From: Toxonevra muliebris
Taxonomy: Eukaryota > Arthropoda > Insecta > Diptera > Pallopteridae
Reading direction: 5' to 3'
Assembly: GCA_963691655.1 (NCBI GenBank)
Contig: OY829328.1
Coordinates: 88,726,400-88,790,399 of the forward strand
Length of the DNA: 64,000 nucleotides
In this document: one piece after another, positions 36,075-47,633 of the stretch
How the letters are laid out: each line of letters begins with the position of its first letter
How positions within the stretch are numbered: the stretch's first letter is position 1
The notes under the pieces: generated by a model
The model's database searches: none
What the model was told of the DNA's origin: nothing
What the model saw: the letters and a program-made list of their open reading frames with translations, nothing else
Program-made: the position numbers and the translations under genes

Positions 36075-38500
36075 TTTTTTAACACATAACATTTTTTAAT
36101 TAGATTTGTTTGTGAGCCTATTTTAAATCACAAGAAAGTTCATTGCTGAAATTATAAACTACAGTAACTGAAATTAAACTCAAATAAAAAACATTTTGTA
36201 GTTGTGAAAATGAATTGAATTGTTTTTTGAAAAAGTTCGCTGTTTGTTTGTGTATGTTCAATAAAATGCTAATTTCATTAATGAAACTATGGGCTTTTGA
36301 GATTGTTGCACGAGATTATAAAACAAAAAGATACATATTTAAATGAAGTACTAAACGCATGAAGATTTTAGTGCTCCTAGAGTATAATATTAAAATAAAA
36401 ATATTAAATAATGTACGAATTATTCTTAAACAAGTACATTCTAATATTTGTTTTTGATTTAAATTTTTCTTATATTCTTATGCTTTTTTTTTATTAATTT
36501 GTAACTTAACTTCTTTTGTATTTGTAAATTTTTAACCATATTATTTTTATAATTATTGCATTGCATCTAAACAAAAAATGTTTAAAATAAGTTGGCTTCA
36601 ATTTATAATTGAATTGCATATTTTGAAAACATCATAAGCCGCAAAAGAATTAGCTATTGGTTATTATTCAGTAATATTGTTTAATACTTGGATTGCACGA
36701 ATAATATTACTTTTTTTTTTGGCTTATCATGCTCTTCAATTTTGTCGCTCAATTAGCTACAAACAAAATAAAAAAAAACATGTTCTTTCTTTTACATAAT
36801 TAATATACATTTTAATATATTAGCATTATGAAAGCAACAGCAGTAACTAGTTTAAAATAAAATAATGTATAACAAAATATATTCTTTTTATTTTCAATTA
36901 ATTTGTCATGAAGAACAACAAAAAGCAAGGTGTGGCCGTAAAAATGTCTCAAGAGATCTGTCACAGTGGTTTGTGGAGATCTCGGCCCTGATTACAGCGT
37001 CCACAATCCGGCACCTGTATGGTGGCAGAATTTTGAGAAAATCGATTTTAATGCCGGTGGAATACATCCAATAAATATATTTAGCTTGCGAAATTTTTGT
37101 TTTCGTTGGATTCATGGATCAGAGTAGTAATTTTCTATTAAATTTAGGATTCCAAGGTATCCTAACATAAAATTTAAACACACCTATTTTCTACCGTCTT
37201 TCAAATAAAGAAAAGGTTTTAATATTTTCCACTTACGGTATGGCATAATAGGCCGTGGAGTGCCTAAACCGAACTTTTCGAATCTATATATTCATGCTGT
37301 GAGAGTTACGAATGAAAGCGAGGAACTACAGTTTTTTCTTTGGCAATTTTTACCCTAGAAGGGTTGTCATTGCTAGCCTAGAGGTGGTGTCATGTAAAAA
37401 AACGTTTAGATTGTATTTTTCGACTGCCGAGTTTAGAATCTAGGTATATCACTTACCATAATTTGATTGCGGAACTTCATCGGTGGCATACGTCTAATCG
37501 TATTGCGCTCTTCCCATTGTGCCTAGCTCTAACCATAAGATTTCTTCAGTTCCCTTATCACCTTTCGTTTTTACTATTATATTGCTAATTTAATACTTAT
37601 TCAAGGCAAGCTCTATTGTTATCACTCAGTAAAAAAATATACTAATTTTCTCGTGTGGAAATTTCCATACCACTCCGAAATTATTTAAAAAATCTTCCTT
37701 TGATACTAAAATGGATCTGGAAACTAAAATACAAATTGTATCTACCATAATTAAATTTTATAACATGTACCAAATCACTGGTGCTGACAGAATATTGAAA
37801 CTTTATCTAATATTAGATCAAGTGGATTTGCTACTTTTCATAAACGATACCAAGCAGTCTTAAAGTAGTTCAACTGACCTTGTCTGGGCAAGTCCACAAC
37901 AACCCCTGGAACTTTCGAAACTGCATAGAGTAATGGTGCTAAATTTGGCACAAGAAACCTTTTAGAACGAAATGCCTGACAATTGGGTCTCCTTATATAA
38001 TTAATGATGCTAAATAAAATTATAAAAAAATGTGTACATACTTTCATATACGATAATTAATATTAAGCTTAAGTTTAAAACTACCTAAAATTATGAATAT
38101 TTACTTACATATGTATAAATATAAATTATGTTTAAAACATCAATAATTAAAAATAAGAGTTTAATTAATAAAAAAACATTTACTTAATTTTGTTTTTTTT
38201 TTACACAAGAGATCGGATTGTAGCTTTTCAAAGCTAAAGGTGCTTGATTTATTTACAAATGGGAATTATTCTAGCTTGTCAAATTGGAAAGGGTGTAAAA
38301 AGACGCAACCAGAACCCGATGAGGAGCGTCACTACTGGTGACCCATTGTTCCCGCTCCGCACTCGGCTTAGGGCCATTTCACATGCATGGATTATTTGAT
38401 TATTTGGTAAACATTCTCACTACTCTTAAGCAAGTTTTACTTTGTATATCCAGCCTCAAATGCGTTCACGGAATAGTTTGAAAGTAGTATGGGTTTTAGA

Positions 38501-38749
38501 AAAACAGGACAATGTTACCTTGGATAGTCTCGTTAGGATAGGGTTATCCGTCTTACCTCCTTCTGCCTTTAAGGTTACTATCAATTGATTCGCTTTTCAA
38601 ATTTCTTGCTCTCGGTTGCTAGCAAAGACTGTCGGTTGTTGGTGACCGCTTTTTCACATAGTTAAGTAAGTATGTGAAAGTGGGTTGCTAAGCAGGCTCT
38701 TAGACAAGGAGACTATTGTCAAATGTGTAGGTAAATCTTGTCCTGTTTT
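38501..38749. repeat. Small inverted-repeat element
   Basis: AAAACAGGACAATGTTACC at 38501-38519 is matched by the inverse GGTAAATCTTGTCCTGTTTT at 38730-38749 (12 bp perfect, then mostly matching). The 250-bp size and lack of coding sequence fit a MITE. A target duplication is not evident. Confidence 0.5.
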
Positions 38750-38988
38750 TGTTTTTTTTAATTCAAAATACGCAGTTTTATCAAGCGTTTTGTAAATTGT
38801 TTGAATAGAAAAAGTAAGAAAATATTAGTTATTTTTAGTGCATTTCGCAATTAGATATAATTAAAAAAAAAAAAATGAAATTGGAGCCGTGAAATTTACT
38901 AGTTTACATTTCTAAATAAGTAAAATTCTGCTAATTCAATCATACATAATAAACATGTCGATAGTTCATAAAAAAATAAATTAAATCA

Positions 38989-39132
38989 TCATCTAGTTAA
39001 GTTTCGATACTGCGCATTTGATATGCATTTCCCACAGTCTTGGCAGTCTTCGTTCCATTTGTTCCAAAAATATGACAAAAATACCATAATAATGTTGAGC
39101 GTGGCAGCACTGAACAAAGCAAGCAACGAACC
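38989..39132 (-). CDS. Candidate micro-protein with one membrane segment (doubtful)
   Basis: A short minus-strand frame begins MGSLLALFSAATLNIIMVFL and continues SYFWNKWNEDCQDCGKC to a stop near 38989. An upstream in-frame ATG at 39174 would extend it to 61 aa. It has one hydrophobic helix and a C-x2-C-x2-C cluster. A second frame over the same DNA is also open for 50 codons from another ATG, so chance openness is possible. No family recognised. Confidence 0.2.
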   Translation of the reverse strand, partial: GSLLALFSAATLNIIMVFLSYFWNKWNEDCQDCGKCISNAQYRNLTR

Positions 39133-39329
39133 CATTTGCTTACATTTGACATTTTGTTTACAAACAGCTGTCAAGACTAGGTCGCATACTCAATAACGAG
39201 ATGGCGCTGTACTGCAGTCAAATTTCAAATGACTTTGAAGTTTTCGTGCGCCTTGTTATTTTAGCCTTCTCTGTTAAAAAAGGCTTAGATTTCAACATAG
39301 TCTTCGTTGTCTACATTTAGGCGTAGTTT

Positions 39330-39515
39330 CGCGCAAATGGTTTCGAATGAAACTGCAATCGTTCATATTGTTTAAGGATTCGTTTGACAGTTGATTGTTT
39401 GGATATTGTTTTACTTCAACCGCCGCCATTTGTTCATATGTATGGTCGTTTTGTTTACCTTACGCAGCCCCTCCAACTTTTCTGCCCATACCTTAGCTAT
39501 GATCTCCTCAATTCA
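39330..39515 (+). repeat. Dispersed repeat, copy B
   Basis: It matches copy A at 22106-22470 in the same orientation through the words GCAAATGGTTTCGAATGAAA, TTTGACAGTTGATTGTTT, GTTTTACTTCAACCGC, CATTTGTTCATATGTATGG and TTTCTGCCCATACCT, lacking the central 120 bases. The DNA beyond its right end (39532-39729, minus) holds a 65-codon open frame of unknown nature. Confidence 0.6.
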
Positions 39516-40839
39516 CAATTCTGCAGCGAGCTCACCGAATCGTTATCCTCAGATTTCTTCGGGATGTAATTCTTTCTTTTAATAAATTTAGCTTTACATC
39601 AAATCTAAACTCTGGTGTAAGCGGCGTTTGTCTTCCGTTGACGCTGGGAACATTTGGCATACGAGGAGAGGCGATAATTGTGTTCTGGCGAACAGTTGCA
39701 GCGTGGGCTTTTTTATTTTCTATTCGCAAGCATATTTAAATAATAAAAACTAAGTGGCTAGTAAATAGCATGCCATTTTTTTAATTATTTATATTTATTT
39801 GGAATTACTTTTGCAACAAAATGGGTGCAGATAGTTACATTAATTAGCGCAAACAACGATGGAAAAACGTGATTCAAATGGTTGTCACCAAAACACTTCT
39901 GCTCCTCATCTTTAAACATTAGAATTCTTAGTTTTCCAAAATTTTCTCATTCTTTCGTGAGATTGAGTTTCTTTTTTATCATTTCTTTTAAAGCCACAAT
40001 CATATTTTTTATACATTTTTTGGCTAAGATTGAAATCCGAAAAATATTCGCCCAGCAGCCCTTCTGCCTATGAAAAATTTATATTTTAATTTTAATATCA
40101 ATGTGAATATCAAAATCAATTTTTGTGTACCATTGATGCTCCGCTAAAGAAACACCACCTCATACAATTAGCAGGCAGGTTTTTTGCATCTGGCCCCATC
40201 GTTTCATACAGGTAAGCCTTACCTATAAAATATAATTTATAAAAACATTAATAAAAGTACGTTATTTTTAGGCTTGAGTTAATTTTGGAGGCAAATAAGA
40301 AAACTGAATGTGATTTTTTGGAAAAAATCATTCTTTTGAAGACCAGATTTGAAGAAAAGAAGACCAGAAATATTGAATTTTAGGCAAGTTTGATAACAAA
40401 TATGATCGTAACCTGAGATAATAGTTTTAAAATATCTAAATGCGATTTTTAAACAACGCTCCGCACAATCACATAAAATTCTTCCCAACGGAGAACTTAT
40501 TTCATGTTTAGTGGGCAGCTTTTATCTCTTACCAAATCTTGCGCCATTGTATAAACTCGCGCATTGTGACTGAATTACAGACATCTGCGTGAAATAGGCT
40601 TCATCGCATGCAATGGTTGATTTGACTAAAATGTCTACTAAAAATAAATATATTATAAATTTTTTCATTACTTTTTTCTTCTGCTATGAACGAATCAAGA
40701 TGAAGTTGGCGTCTGTCTAAAAACAATATTTCTATTTAGTTTTCTTTAACATTAGCATAGCAAAACTAATAATGCGTAAAATTTTGAATTAAACTTAAAT
40801 ATATTTTACAATTTGAGTTAATACTTGCTAACTTTTTAT

Positions 40840-41510
40840 TATTAACCCATCGGAGGGCGCAAGCTAAATTTCATATAGGTATTTTATTTATAGTAAAAAA
40901 TAAAACTAGTGATTGCTTTCTAGTCATATTGCTACTATGATAAGTATTTGAAAACACACAAATTAAACAGTTTGCGGCTAATTTGCCGCGGCGCGTCTTT
41001 TTCGTTTCACTTAGTTTGGTTACTAATAATAAACTAAGCCCAATCAAAATCGGTTTTTGTTACCAGGAACAATTAATACCAACCGAAATTGGTTTGGTTA
41101 CTAATAGAACAGTCCAACACAAAAAAAAACGAAGTTCTAAAAGTAGATTCTGCTAGAATTCCGAAAAAATTATGCTTGTCTCGACGTCTTAAAAGTTTAC
41201 ATAAAATTTATATTTTACGTCTGTCCAAAGTTTACCCATTTTAAACATTTTAAGTATCTTGTTAATTTTGAATTTTAGTTCGTTTGTGTGTGTTTAGCAA
41301 TTTATAATAGAATTTCCGTAGAATACTTGCCTCGAATGTGTTAACCCATTAGCGCCCTTTCTTAAGGATCTTTTTTTTACCATTTTGGGTAAACGGATTT
41401 CTGACTCAATCATAAAATAGGCCGTCGAACCAAAATTAATTCTGGGTGACCATAATCACATAGTTATGGGCAACCAAAAGGTGTTTTGGTTACCAATAAT
41501 TCTTATTTAA
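40840..41510. repeat. Block with repeated GGTTAC(T/C)AATA words
   Basis: GGTTACTAATA occurs near 41030 and 41090 and GGTTACCAATA near 41492. Related GTTACCAGGAAC and AAATTGGTTTGG words lie between. TTAACCCAT followed within 10 bases by a GGGCGC or GCGCCC word occurs near 40845 and 41342, possibly the ends of a degraded element. Class not determined. Confidence 0.3.
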
Positions 41511-41973
41511 GGGTTTTTTTTTTTTTGGATCTAGGCTATAATTTTTTCTTAGAAAATTATCCTTTTTTTTACAAATGTATGTGGGTTTGACATTTGACAT
41601 TTTAATCTCATCGCGATGCGTAGAATGTACAATTGGTTTATAGCGGAATGCGCAATCTTATCAAAAGATTGCAAAGCTTTGTACCAATTTCATGTGCTTA
41701 TATGTGATTCTCCCCTATTAAACAATTTACACAAACCATTAGGAAGTCGGAATGAATGAGTAACTGAGAGATAACAAAGAAAATGACATTCGTATTATTG
41801 ATTGGTGTGGTATAAAGGGAAATGAATTTCATTTGAACCATAACGTTTCGTTTTGTTTTTCTTAATTTAAGGAACTAAGTATTATATTACTGGGTTCATA
41901 ATCATAAGTTGATAACGCTTCGAAGTCAATAAGGGGGAACTGTTATGGTGTTTGACCAGTAATATACCTAGGG

Positions 41974-42215
41974 CATTGGTTTACAAACTGTGCTCCATGG
42001 AGCCTAGGGGGACACCACCAAATTTTCCAGTGGCTCCGCGGGAATATTTTCAGTTTTGAAAAGAGTGAGTTAATTTGCCAATAATTCAATAATGTATTGT
42101 TGTGTTTTATTTTCTTATTCTTTTTTTCATTTACGATTTTATTCTAAGGACTCCACGAATTTAATCGAATGGCATTCAAAAGTGCTCTGCGGACGAAAAA
42201 TATTGAAGACCACTG
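41974..42215. mobile_element. hAT-type MITE
   Basis: The left end is CATTGGTTTACAAACTGTGC and the right end read inverted is CAGTGGTCTTCAATATTTTT. The CAnTGGTnTnCAA terminus is typical of Charlie/Space-invader-style hAT elements. Flanking 8-mers ACCTAGGG and ATTTATGG agree at five of eight positions, consistent with an aged target duplication. At 242 bp it is non-coding. It lies 62 bp beyond the stop of the small secreted-protein gene. Confidence 0.6.
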
Positions 42216-42260
42216 ATTTATGGAAACCTCTTTATAAATAAGAAATAAATATGAAGCACT

Positions 42261-42266
42261 TTTATT
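42261..42266 (-). terminator. Polyadenylation signal of the six-cysteine protein gene
   Basis: AATAAA on the minus strand, shortly after the TAA stop at 42280-42278. Confidence 0.5.
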
Positions 42267-42277
42267 TGTTATTACTT

Positions 42278-43334
42278 TTATTCCATTAATCCTCTATCAC
42301 CATAATATGCTGGCCTTAGATCTTGCATAGTGTGTATAACATTGAATCTACATTTGTATTTTGCGTACAGGTTTTCATCCGTTAGGTAACCTCTAAATAT
42401 TTCACCTAACATTCCTTTCGCCTGAAAAAGTTAAAAAAAAAAAATTAAAGTTATAAATTCATTCAGTTTTATCATACAAATATGGATTTAATTTACATCT
42501 TGTGCATTTCTATATAGACACCAACGCATGCATTGATGTGCGTTTTTTGTGGGGCGTGCTATATCACAAAGTGTTGCTTCATCTATAAATAGAAAATTTA
42601 AAAATAAATATAATTATGGCATGTCTTGATAGATGATTAAGGCACCCTAAAATGTAGCCAATGTAATTTAACTTGGAAATTGTGATTTAATCTGGAAATC
42701 CAATGTAATCCGAATTTGTACGTTAAATTACTCAAAAAGGGTTCAGCCAAAGTTTTAGGTCGATTTTTATAACATACCATTGGCTCAATAATACTTTGTA
42801 TAGTGTGTGAAGAAAAAAAATGTATAATTCGGAGATGAATAATATATATATTTTTATAAATTTATATTGAAATTAAAACACTGTAGAATTCGGTTTTAAA
42901 TGTGTAAAAAGAGTTTATTGGGAATTGAAATGGAAAATTATACAAATTATAGAAAATATGGAAAAGGATAGAGATCGCGACCGAACGTTGGGAAATATTC
43001 ATAAGAATAGGAATAAGGAAAAGAAAAGAATAGAGCTGGAAGGGTAGAATTGAGTAGGAAGAGAAAAACGAAGAAAATAGAAATGGATAAAAGATAGTGT
43101 TGGAAAGGGTACCAAACTACAGAGGAGATAGAAAAGAGAAAGAATAGATGGCTTAGACATACTTTAACTAAGATCTTGGCACTTACCCTGTACAAATGTT
43201 CCAAAATATTTACGGCAAATTTTGTAAGTTCTATTCATTTGTCTGAAATAAAAATCATCGCATGCCGGTGTCGATATTATGCAAATATTATAAAAATAAA
43301 ATGTTATTAAAAATAAAATGGTTAAATATCTCAT
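42278..43334 (-). CDS. Small secreted six-cysteine protein, 125 aa, three exons, family unknown
   Basis: Minus-strand exons 43334-43187, 42582-42497 and 42421-42278 join in phase (donors G|GTAAGT and GAT|GTAAAT; acceptors ATAG and TTTTTCAG). The product starts MRYLTILFLITFYFYNICII, a clear signal peptide cleaved around STPA. The mature part has six cysteines at residues 25, 40, 55, 67, 71 and 102, including a CMRWC pair (C-x3-C). It ends DLRPAYYGDRGLME. The C-x3-C spacing recalls insect odorant-binding proteins and the six cysteines allow three disulfides, but the other spacings do not fit the classic OBP pattern, so I leave the family open. An AATAAA lies 12 bases after the stop on the minus strand (42266-42261). 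The first intron is about 600 bp and the second 75 bp. Confidence 0.7.
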
Positions 43335-44601
43335 TTTCAGTTTTCTTTTGCTTCTGAAACTTATTAACGTGTGCGTCGTATGCAATAAAGATTTTATTTA
43401 TAATTTACTTTTCACGTTGCTTTATTTATTGGAAAAATCTGAATTTAATTTCAGTTTCATGTGTGAAGCTATAAATCACCGTACAAATTTAACACTATGA
43501 ACCATTTCTAATTGCCGTTTATTTATATTTTTATATAATTGAGCATACCTTACCATAAATATGCATTATTTATTGTCTGAAGCATTGTAAAAAACTAGGC
43601 CCTAGGCCCTCGACATGGTATCATGTTTGGAAATACCATGAACTCTATATTTTTTATGTACAATAATCAACAAAACATAATCAGTGTTTTTTCGCACATA
43701 ACTATTTGACGACAAAATACTTACAAATTATATATATTTTGCCGTCACTTATCTATAGCTTTACAACCAAATAGAGTCCAATCGATTGCGATTTTTTTTA
43801 GCTGAACCGATGCCGATGATCGGCTATCGGAAAATGTTGGGCCGTAGCTGATGTCTATCCCATAATATTAGGCCAATACTGGTCGAAGCTGACGATGATC
43901 AATCGGTCTTGGCTGGCCTGGCTTTAGTGTAGATTGTCTGACTTCTGATTAAATTAAAACACATTGATGGTTTATAAATTAAGAGGCGTGTAAAATAAGA
44001 ACTCTGGTCATATAAATTTTAACCTATCTCTGATCTAGACAAATCTGAATCTCTCAAAGGAAAAATACAGTTATACCTTCGTCACCTTAACGTTTTTACG
44101 ACCTCCCCTTAATAACACTTTTCTTTTAAATACAAAATAAGTAATTAAGTGCTCCATAAAACTCCTTAAAGAGAATTGAAGTACATAACCAACCGCAATT
44201 TTCTTTACAAAACTCTTAACTGAAGCAATTCGCAGCATAGTAAAGTCATTAAAAGTAAAAGTACACAACGAAGGATAATTAAAGAGTAAAGTCCGAACGA
44301 GACATTCCCGCAGCAGACATCATTAAGTAATGAAAATGCCGGTATTTTGTTAAGATGAGATATAAACCAGTCAACCAGCCATTCAAGCAACTTCCATTCA
44401 CCCCTTTTAATAATAAAATAGAGAAGTTTTATATTTTTTATACTATTTTTATTTTTAGAGTTTGTTTTTTCAATTTATATTTAAGTTCCAAGTGAAATTC
44501 CAAAATAAGGAAGAAAAAATCAAAGAAAGCAAATTTAATACAAAGCTTTTAGTTGTCATAGTTTAGTAATAAAGTTTCATTTCGGGTGAATTTATATCTC
44601 A

Positions 44602-44645
<44 letters not shown>

Positions 44646-44739
44646 ATGTGTATGTGTGTGTCGATTTATCTTATTTCCTTGAATGGTTGTGTTGTAGGTA
44701 TATTAAAATATATTTTGTTGAACGTACAATAGATATTAT
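43335..44739. other. Intergenic region between the six-cysteine and cuticle genes
   Basis: No supported gene. Open frames on the minus strand at 44071-44390 are hydrophobic but have no start context or family. It contains the TA/TG microsatellite at 44604. Confidence 0.5.
44604..44661. repeat. TA then TG microsatellite
   Basis: About nineteen TA units (44604-44641) followed by an imperfect TGTGTATG tract. Confidence 0.95.
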
Positions 44740-46474
44740 TTAATATTTATAACCCGGTCGTCCACCTTGTGGACCTTGTGGATATTGTGCTTGACCTTCA
44801 TATGAAACATCCGCATGATAACCAGTTTTCCAATCGGCTGTATAACGTACAACTTGCGTACGCCCATCGGGTAATTGTACACGATATTCACCAGTTACAA
44901 CATCGCCATCACTTGATGCTTTATGTGCATAATCATTGGCAGTTTCAATGTCATTGACGGCATATTGAAAATCGTATGGCATGCCGGGCATGTGAACGTG
45001 GTCCTGAAATTTGGGAAATAGAAAATTAAACGAAATTAGAACAATGAAAATTGAAATATAATGCAATTTTAGACTTACATCGCCGGGCTGTTGAGGTCCT
45101 GGGCCAGGTCGGGGTCCAGGGCCGGGACGAGGTCCAGGACCAGGCCGTGGTCCCGGTCCAGGTGAGGGAACCTATAAACAAATAAAATACAAACAAAAAC
45201 TTTTAATGATCACTTATAAATTAAGCATTTACATATTTATGTACTTTAGGTTTGCTTTTTAAAGAACTTGAAAGTAATTTCGGGTAATGTATTTCTAAGG
45301 TAATTATTTCTATATTGTTCAAGTATTCAATTATTCCCAAACTATTTTTAGATTCTTTTTATTTTAGTTATTCTTTTTTAATTGCATATTTTTAAAGGTG
45401 ATCCAAAAGCAGCGTTAACTAGATAAAAAGGGCAGAAAGAGAGAGAGAGTAAAAAAAGAGAAAAGCAAGATTCAAGTGTAGATGACGCATACATTGTTGG
45501 CAGGTTGAAGAGCTGCGGGTGCGGCATCATCATCATCAATACATCATTGTGGCGTATTCGAAAAGAATTTTAAACGTAGGAGCACAACTGGAGGCAGCGG
45601 TACAATGGGCAACTGCATTCAAGCATGCATACACACCATACACACACAATAATCGACGAACAGCAATAGCAACAGCAACAGCAATAGTTGTAAGTTGCAA
45701 GTTGTTAAACTTAAGTTCGCTATAATTTAAAGTTCAAGAGTTTTTTTTGGAGATGTCGTGAGATGCGCGGTTGGGGATTTTTATTTTTCTTTTCTTTTAG
45801 TTTTGCTGCAGTTATGTTGTATGCACGAGTATGTATGTATTAAATTAAAATGTTTTTATTTTGAGATTTTTTATGGATTTTATTTTTATTTGTGAGCACA
45901 CCCTGCAATGCCAAAAGTTCAGGAAAACAAAACGTAGAGTAAGGCATGAAATTAGAAAATAGGTTGATAAAAAAACTGAGGAAAACTGGGGAAAATGATG
46001 CTACAAAATGTTACGGCTGTACAATTTTTGACTTTGAAGAATCTTTCAAGAATTAACCAGTTATAGATTGGTGCGTAAGAGCTTCCTTCTTTCGCTTTTC
46101 AAGCTGGTTATTCTGCATGCCGCAGACACTTACATACATGTATGTATTCTGATAAAATCTAAGGTAGTGAGTACTTTAGCTTCCGAATGGAAAATTCTCT
46201 TGCAATAGCTGCCTATTTAATAAGGACAAACCAAGGTATGTACGAGCTCAATGTCGAATCGCATATGCATATCTAACTAAGCGCATAAAAATTCAAAGGC
46301 TGGGCAAAGCTACTGTGCAACTGAGATAGACTTTTTATGTATACGTTAAAATGTACTTACAAATGGTTTATTTGGTTCTGGATAATTGTAGCCATTTGGC
46401 TTTGGAGGCAAATACATATTTGAGCCAGGTGCAAGTTGTGCATAAATGCAGGCAATGGCAGCGCATGATATGCT
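44740..46474 (-). CDS. Cpr50Cb: Cuticle protein with Rebers-Riddiford chitin-binding domain (5' exon not located)
   Basis: Minus-strand exons 46474-46361 (38 codons), 45171-45079 (31 codons) and 45003-44740 (87 codons plus stop) are all in phase 0. The first begins within a signal peptide (SISCAAIACIYAQ) and continues MYLPPKPNGYNYPEPNKPF, so a short exon with the start codon is missing upstream. The second encodes a GPGPRP tandem repeat of about four units. The third holds the RR consensus: PYDFQYAVNDIE, DGDVVTGEYRVQLPDGRTQ, VVRYTADWKTGYHADV and SYEGQ, ending GGRPGYKY. RR proteins bind chitin and form exoskeleton. The proresilin-like layout and position near fl(2)d suggest the Drosophila Cpr50C pair; the exact symbol is my best guess. 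The usual first exon encodes only a few residues and could lie anywhere upstream. Confidence 0.85.
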
Positions 46475-47051
46475 CTGAAAAAATAAATAAAAACAAAAAT
46501 AGAAATCAAAATGTTAAGTAATAAATTTAAACGCAAAAAAAAAAAAATATTACACTCTCCTAAAATAAAAAGAATTATCAAAGTGATGCCACAAAAGGTT
46601 AACAAATCGAAACCAAAATGAAGTAAAAAATTAAACTGAAATAAATATAAATTGCCAAAAAGGCATAAAATAATAAAGGAAACAAAAAACTCAGAAAAAA
46701 TCGATTCGATAATATCGCATTTGACATTCAACGCCCGATTTGGAATTGAAGTTTTCCGCTAGTTTTTTGAGAATTCAAATGCAATGCGCAGGTGCAAAGT
46801 TAAGTTAAAACCGCGAGCGTTCACTCGCTAGAACTTGGGAATTTGAGCTGAGAATGTAAATTATGTGCATCGCTTGTGCAAAAGGGCAAAATAAAATAAA
46901 TAAATACAATTTTGCTCACTATTAACAAGTAAGTATTTGTCTTTATGTAATGCCAATAAATGAAGTTTCTTTTTGTTGTTGTTCAAAGTGAATAGCGGGT
47001 AGCTTGGCGGAAAAAAGAACATTTCTAAATGTCACAGAAGTAAAATTATTA

Positions 47052-47166
47052 GGCTATTCACAAGCTGTCCTATAATTATAATGTGGTATAATTTTGTTTG
47101 GAAAATGAGAGAATTTATGACAAATGAGAGAATACGAAGCCGAATTAGGTACCTTGTGAATACTCC
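47052..47166. mobile_element. 115-bp MITE
   Basis: The left end is GGCTATTCACAAG and the right end read inverted is GGAGTATTCACAAGG, enclosing CCTATAATTATAATG and AAAATGAGAGAATTTATGAC. The related copy at 10146-10263 shares the left end and body. Confidence 0.55.
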
Positions 47167-47633
47167 ATATAAATTATTTTTGCGCTTGTTTTTGGTAGAT
47201 GGTAATAGAACAATTAGAAAATGAACAGGATTGGTATGTAAAGAAGAGTTCCTACTGAAGTTTCTTGCAATAATGTAACAATAATAAAGATATTTAATAC
47301 AAATCTACGTCACAAAAAAAAAAAAAAAAAAAAAAATAAATAAATTAATGGCATTGCTTTTTATGAAAGCTATGCTAGCTCTCAGCGAAATGTAAATTAC
47401 CTCATTTTTTATCAGAAGTTGCTACACAAAACTACGCAATTATTGTTTAAACTTTGGTGAAAATGGCTCATCCAGGGTAGCTTCTCAAAGTTATACATCA
47501 GATTGGTGTCGGTATTCGATTACTCTTAACATCTATAACAGTTTCTTTGAGTTAAATGATACTTATAATTATTCAGAAACATTGTTCTTCTTTAGCCACA
47601 AGTATTAAAATAATCTTGCATTTATTGATTAAA

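Larger units (their letters stand above)
35969..42277. other. Gene-poor region downstream of fl(2)d
   Basis: AT-rich intergenic DNA with relics of several small transposons: an inverted-repeat element at 38501-38749, dispersed repeat copy B at 39330-39515, a block with repeated GGTTAC words at 40840-41510 and a hAT-type MITE at 41974-42215. A candidate small open frame is at 38989-39132 (minus). A tRNA gene was looked for by eye and none was found. Confidence 0.5.

Noticed and set aside
36865..37074. Frame with RCGRKNVSRDLSQWF, considered as a Tc1/mariner transposase fragment
   Set aside because: Only a GRK-type word resembles the Tc1 N-terminal region. No catalytic motif and no terminal repeats were found.
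42278..43334. Assignment of the six-cysteine protein to classic odorant-binding proteins
   Set aside because: Only the C-x3-C spacing fits; the remaining intervals (15, 15, 12, 31) do not match the C1-C6 OBP pattern, so the family is left open.
44071..44390. Hydrophobic minus-strand frames as a small membrane gene
   Set aside because: Two overlapping short frames, no signal or splice pattern, and no recognisable motif.
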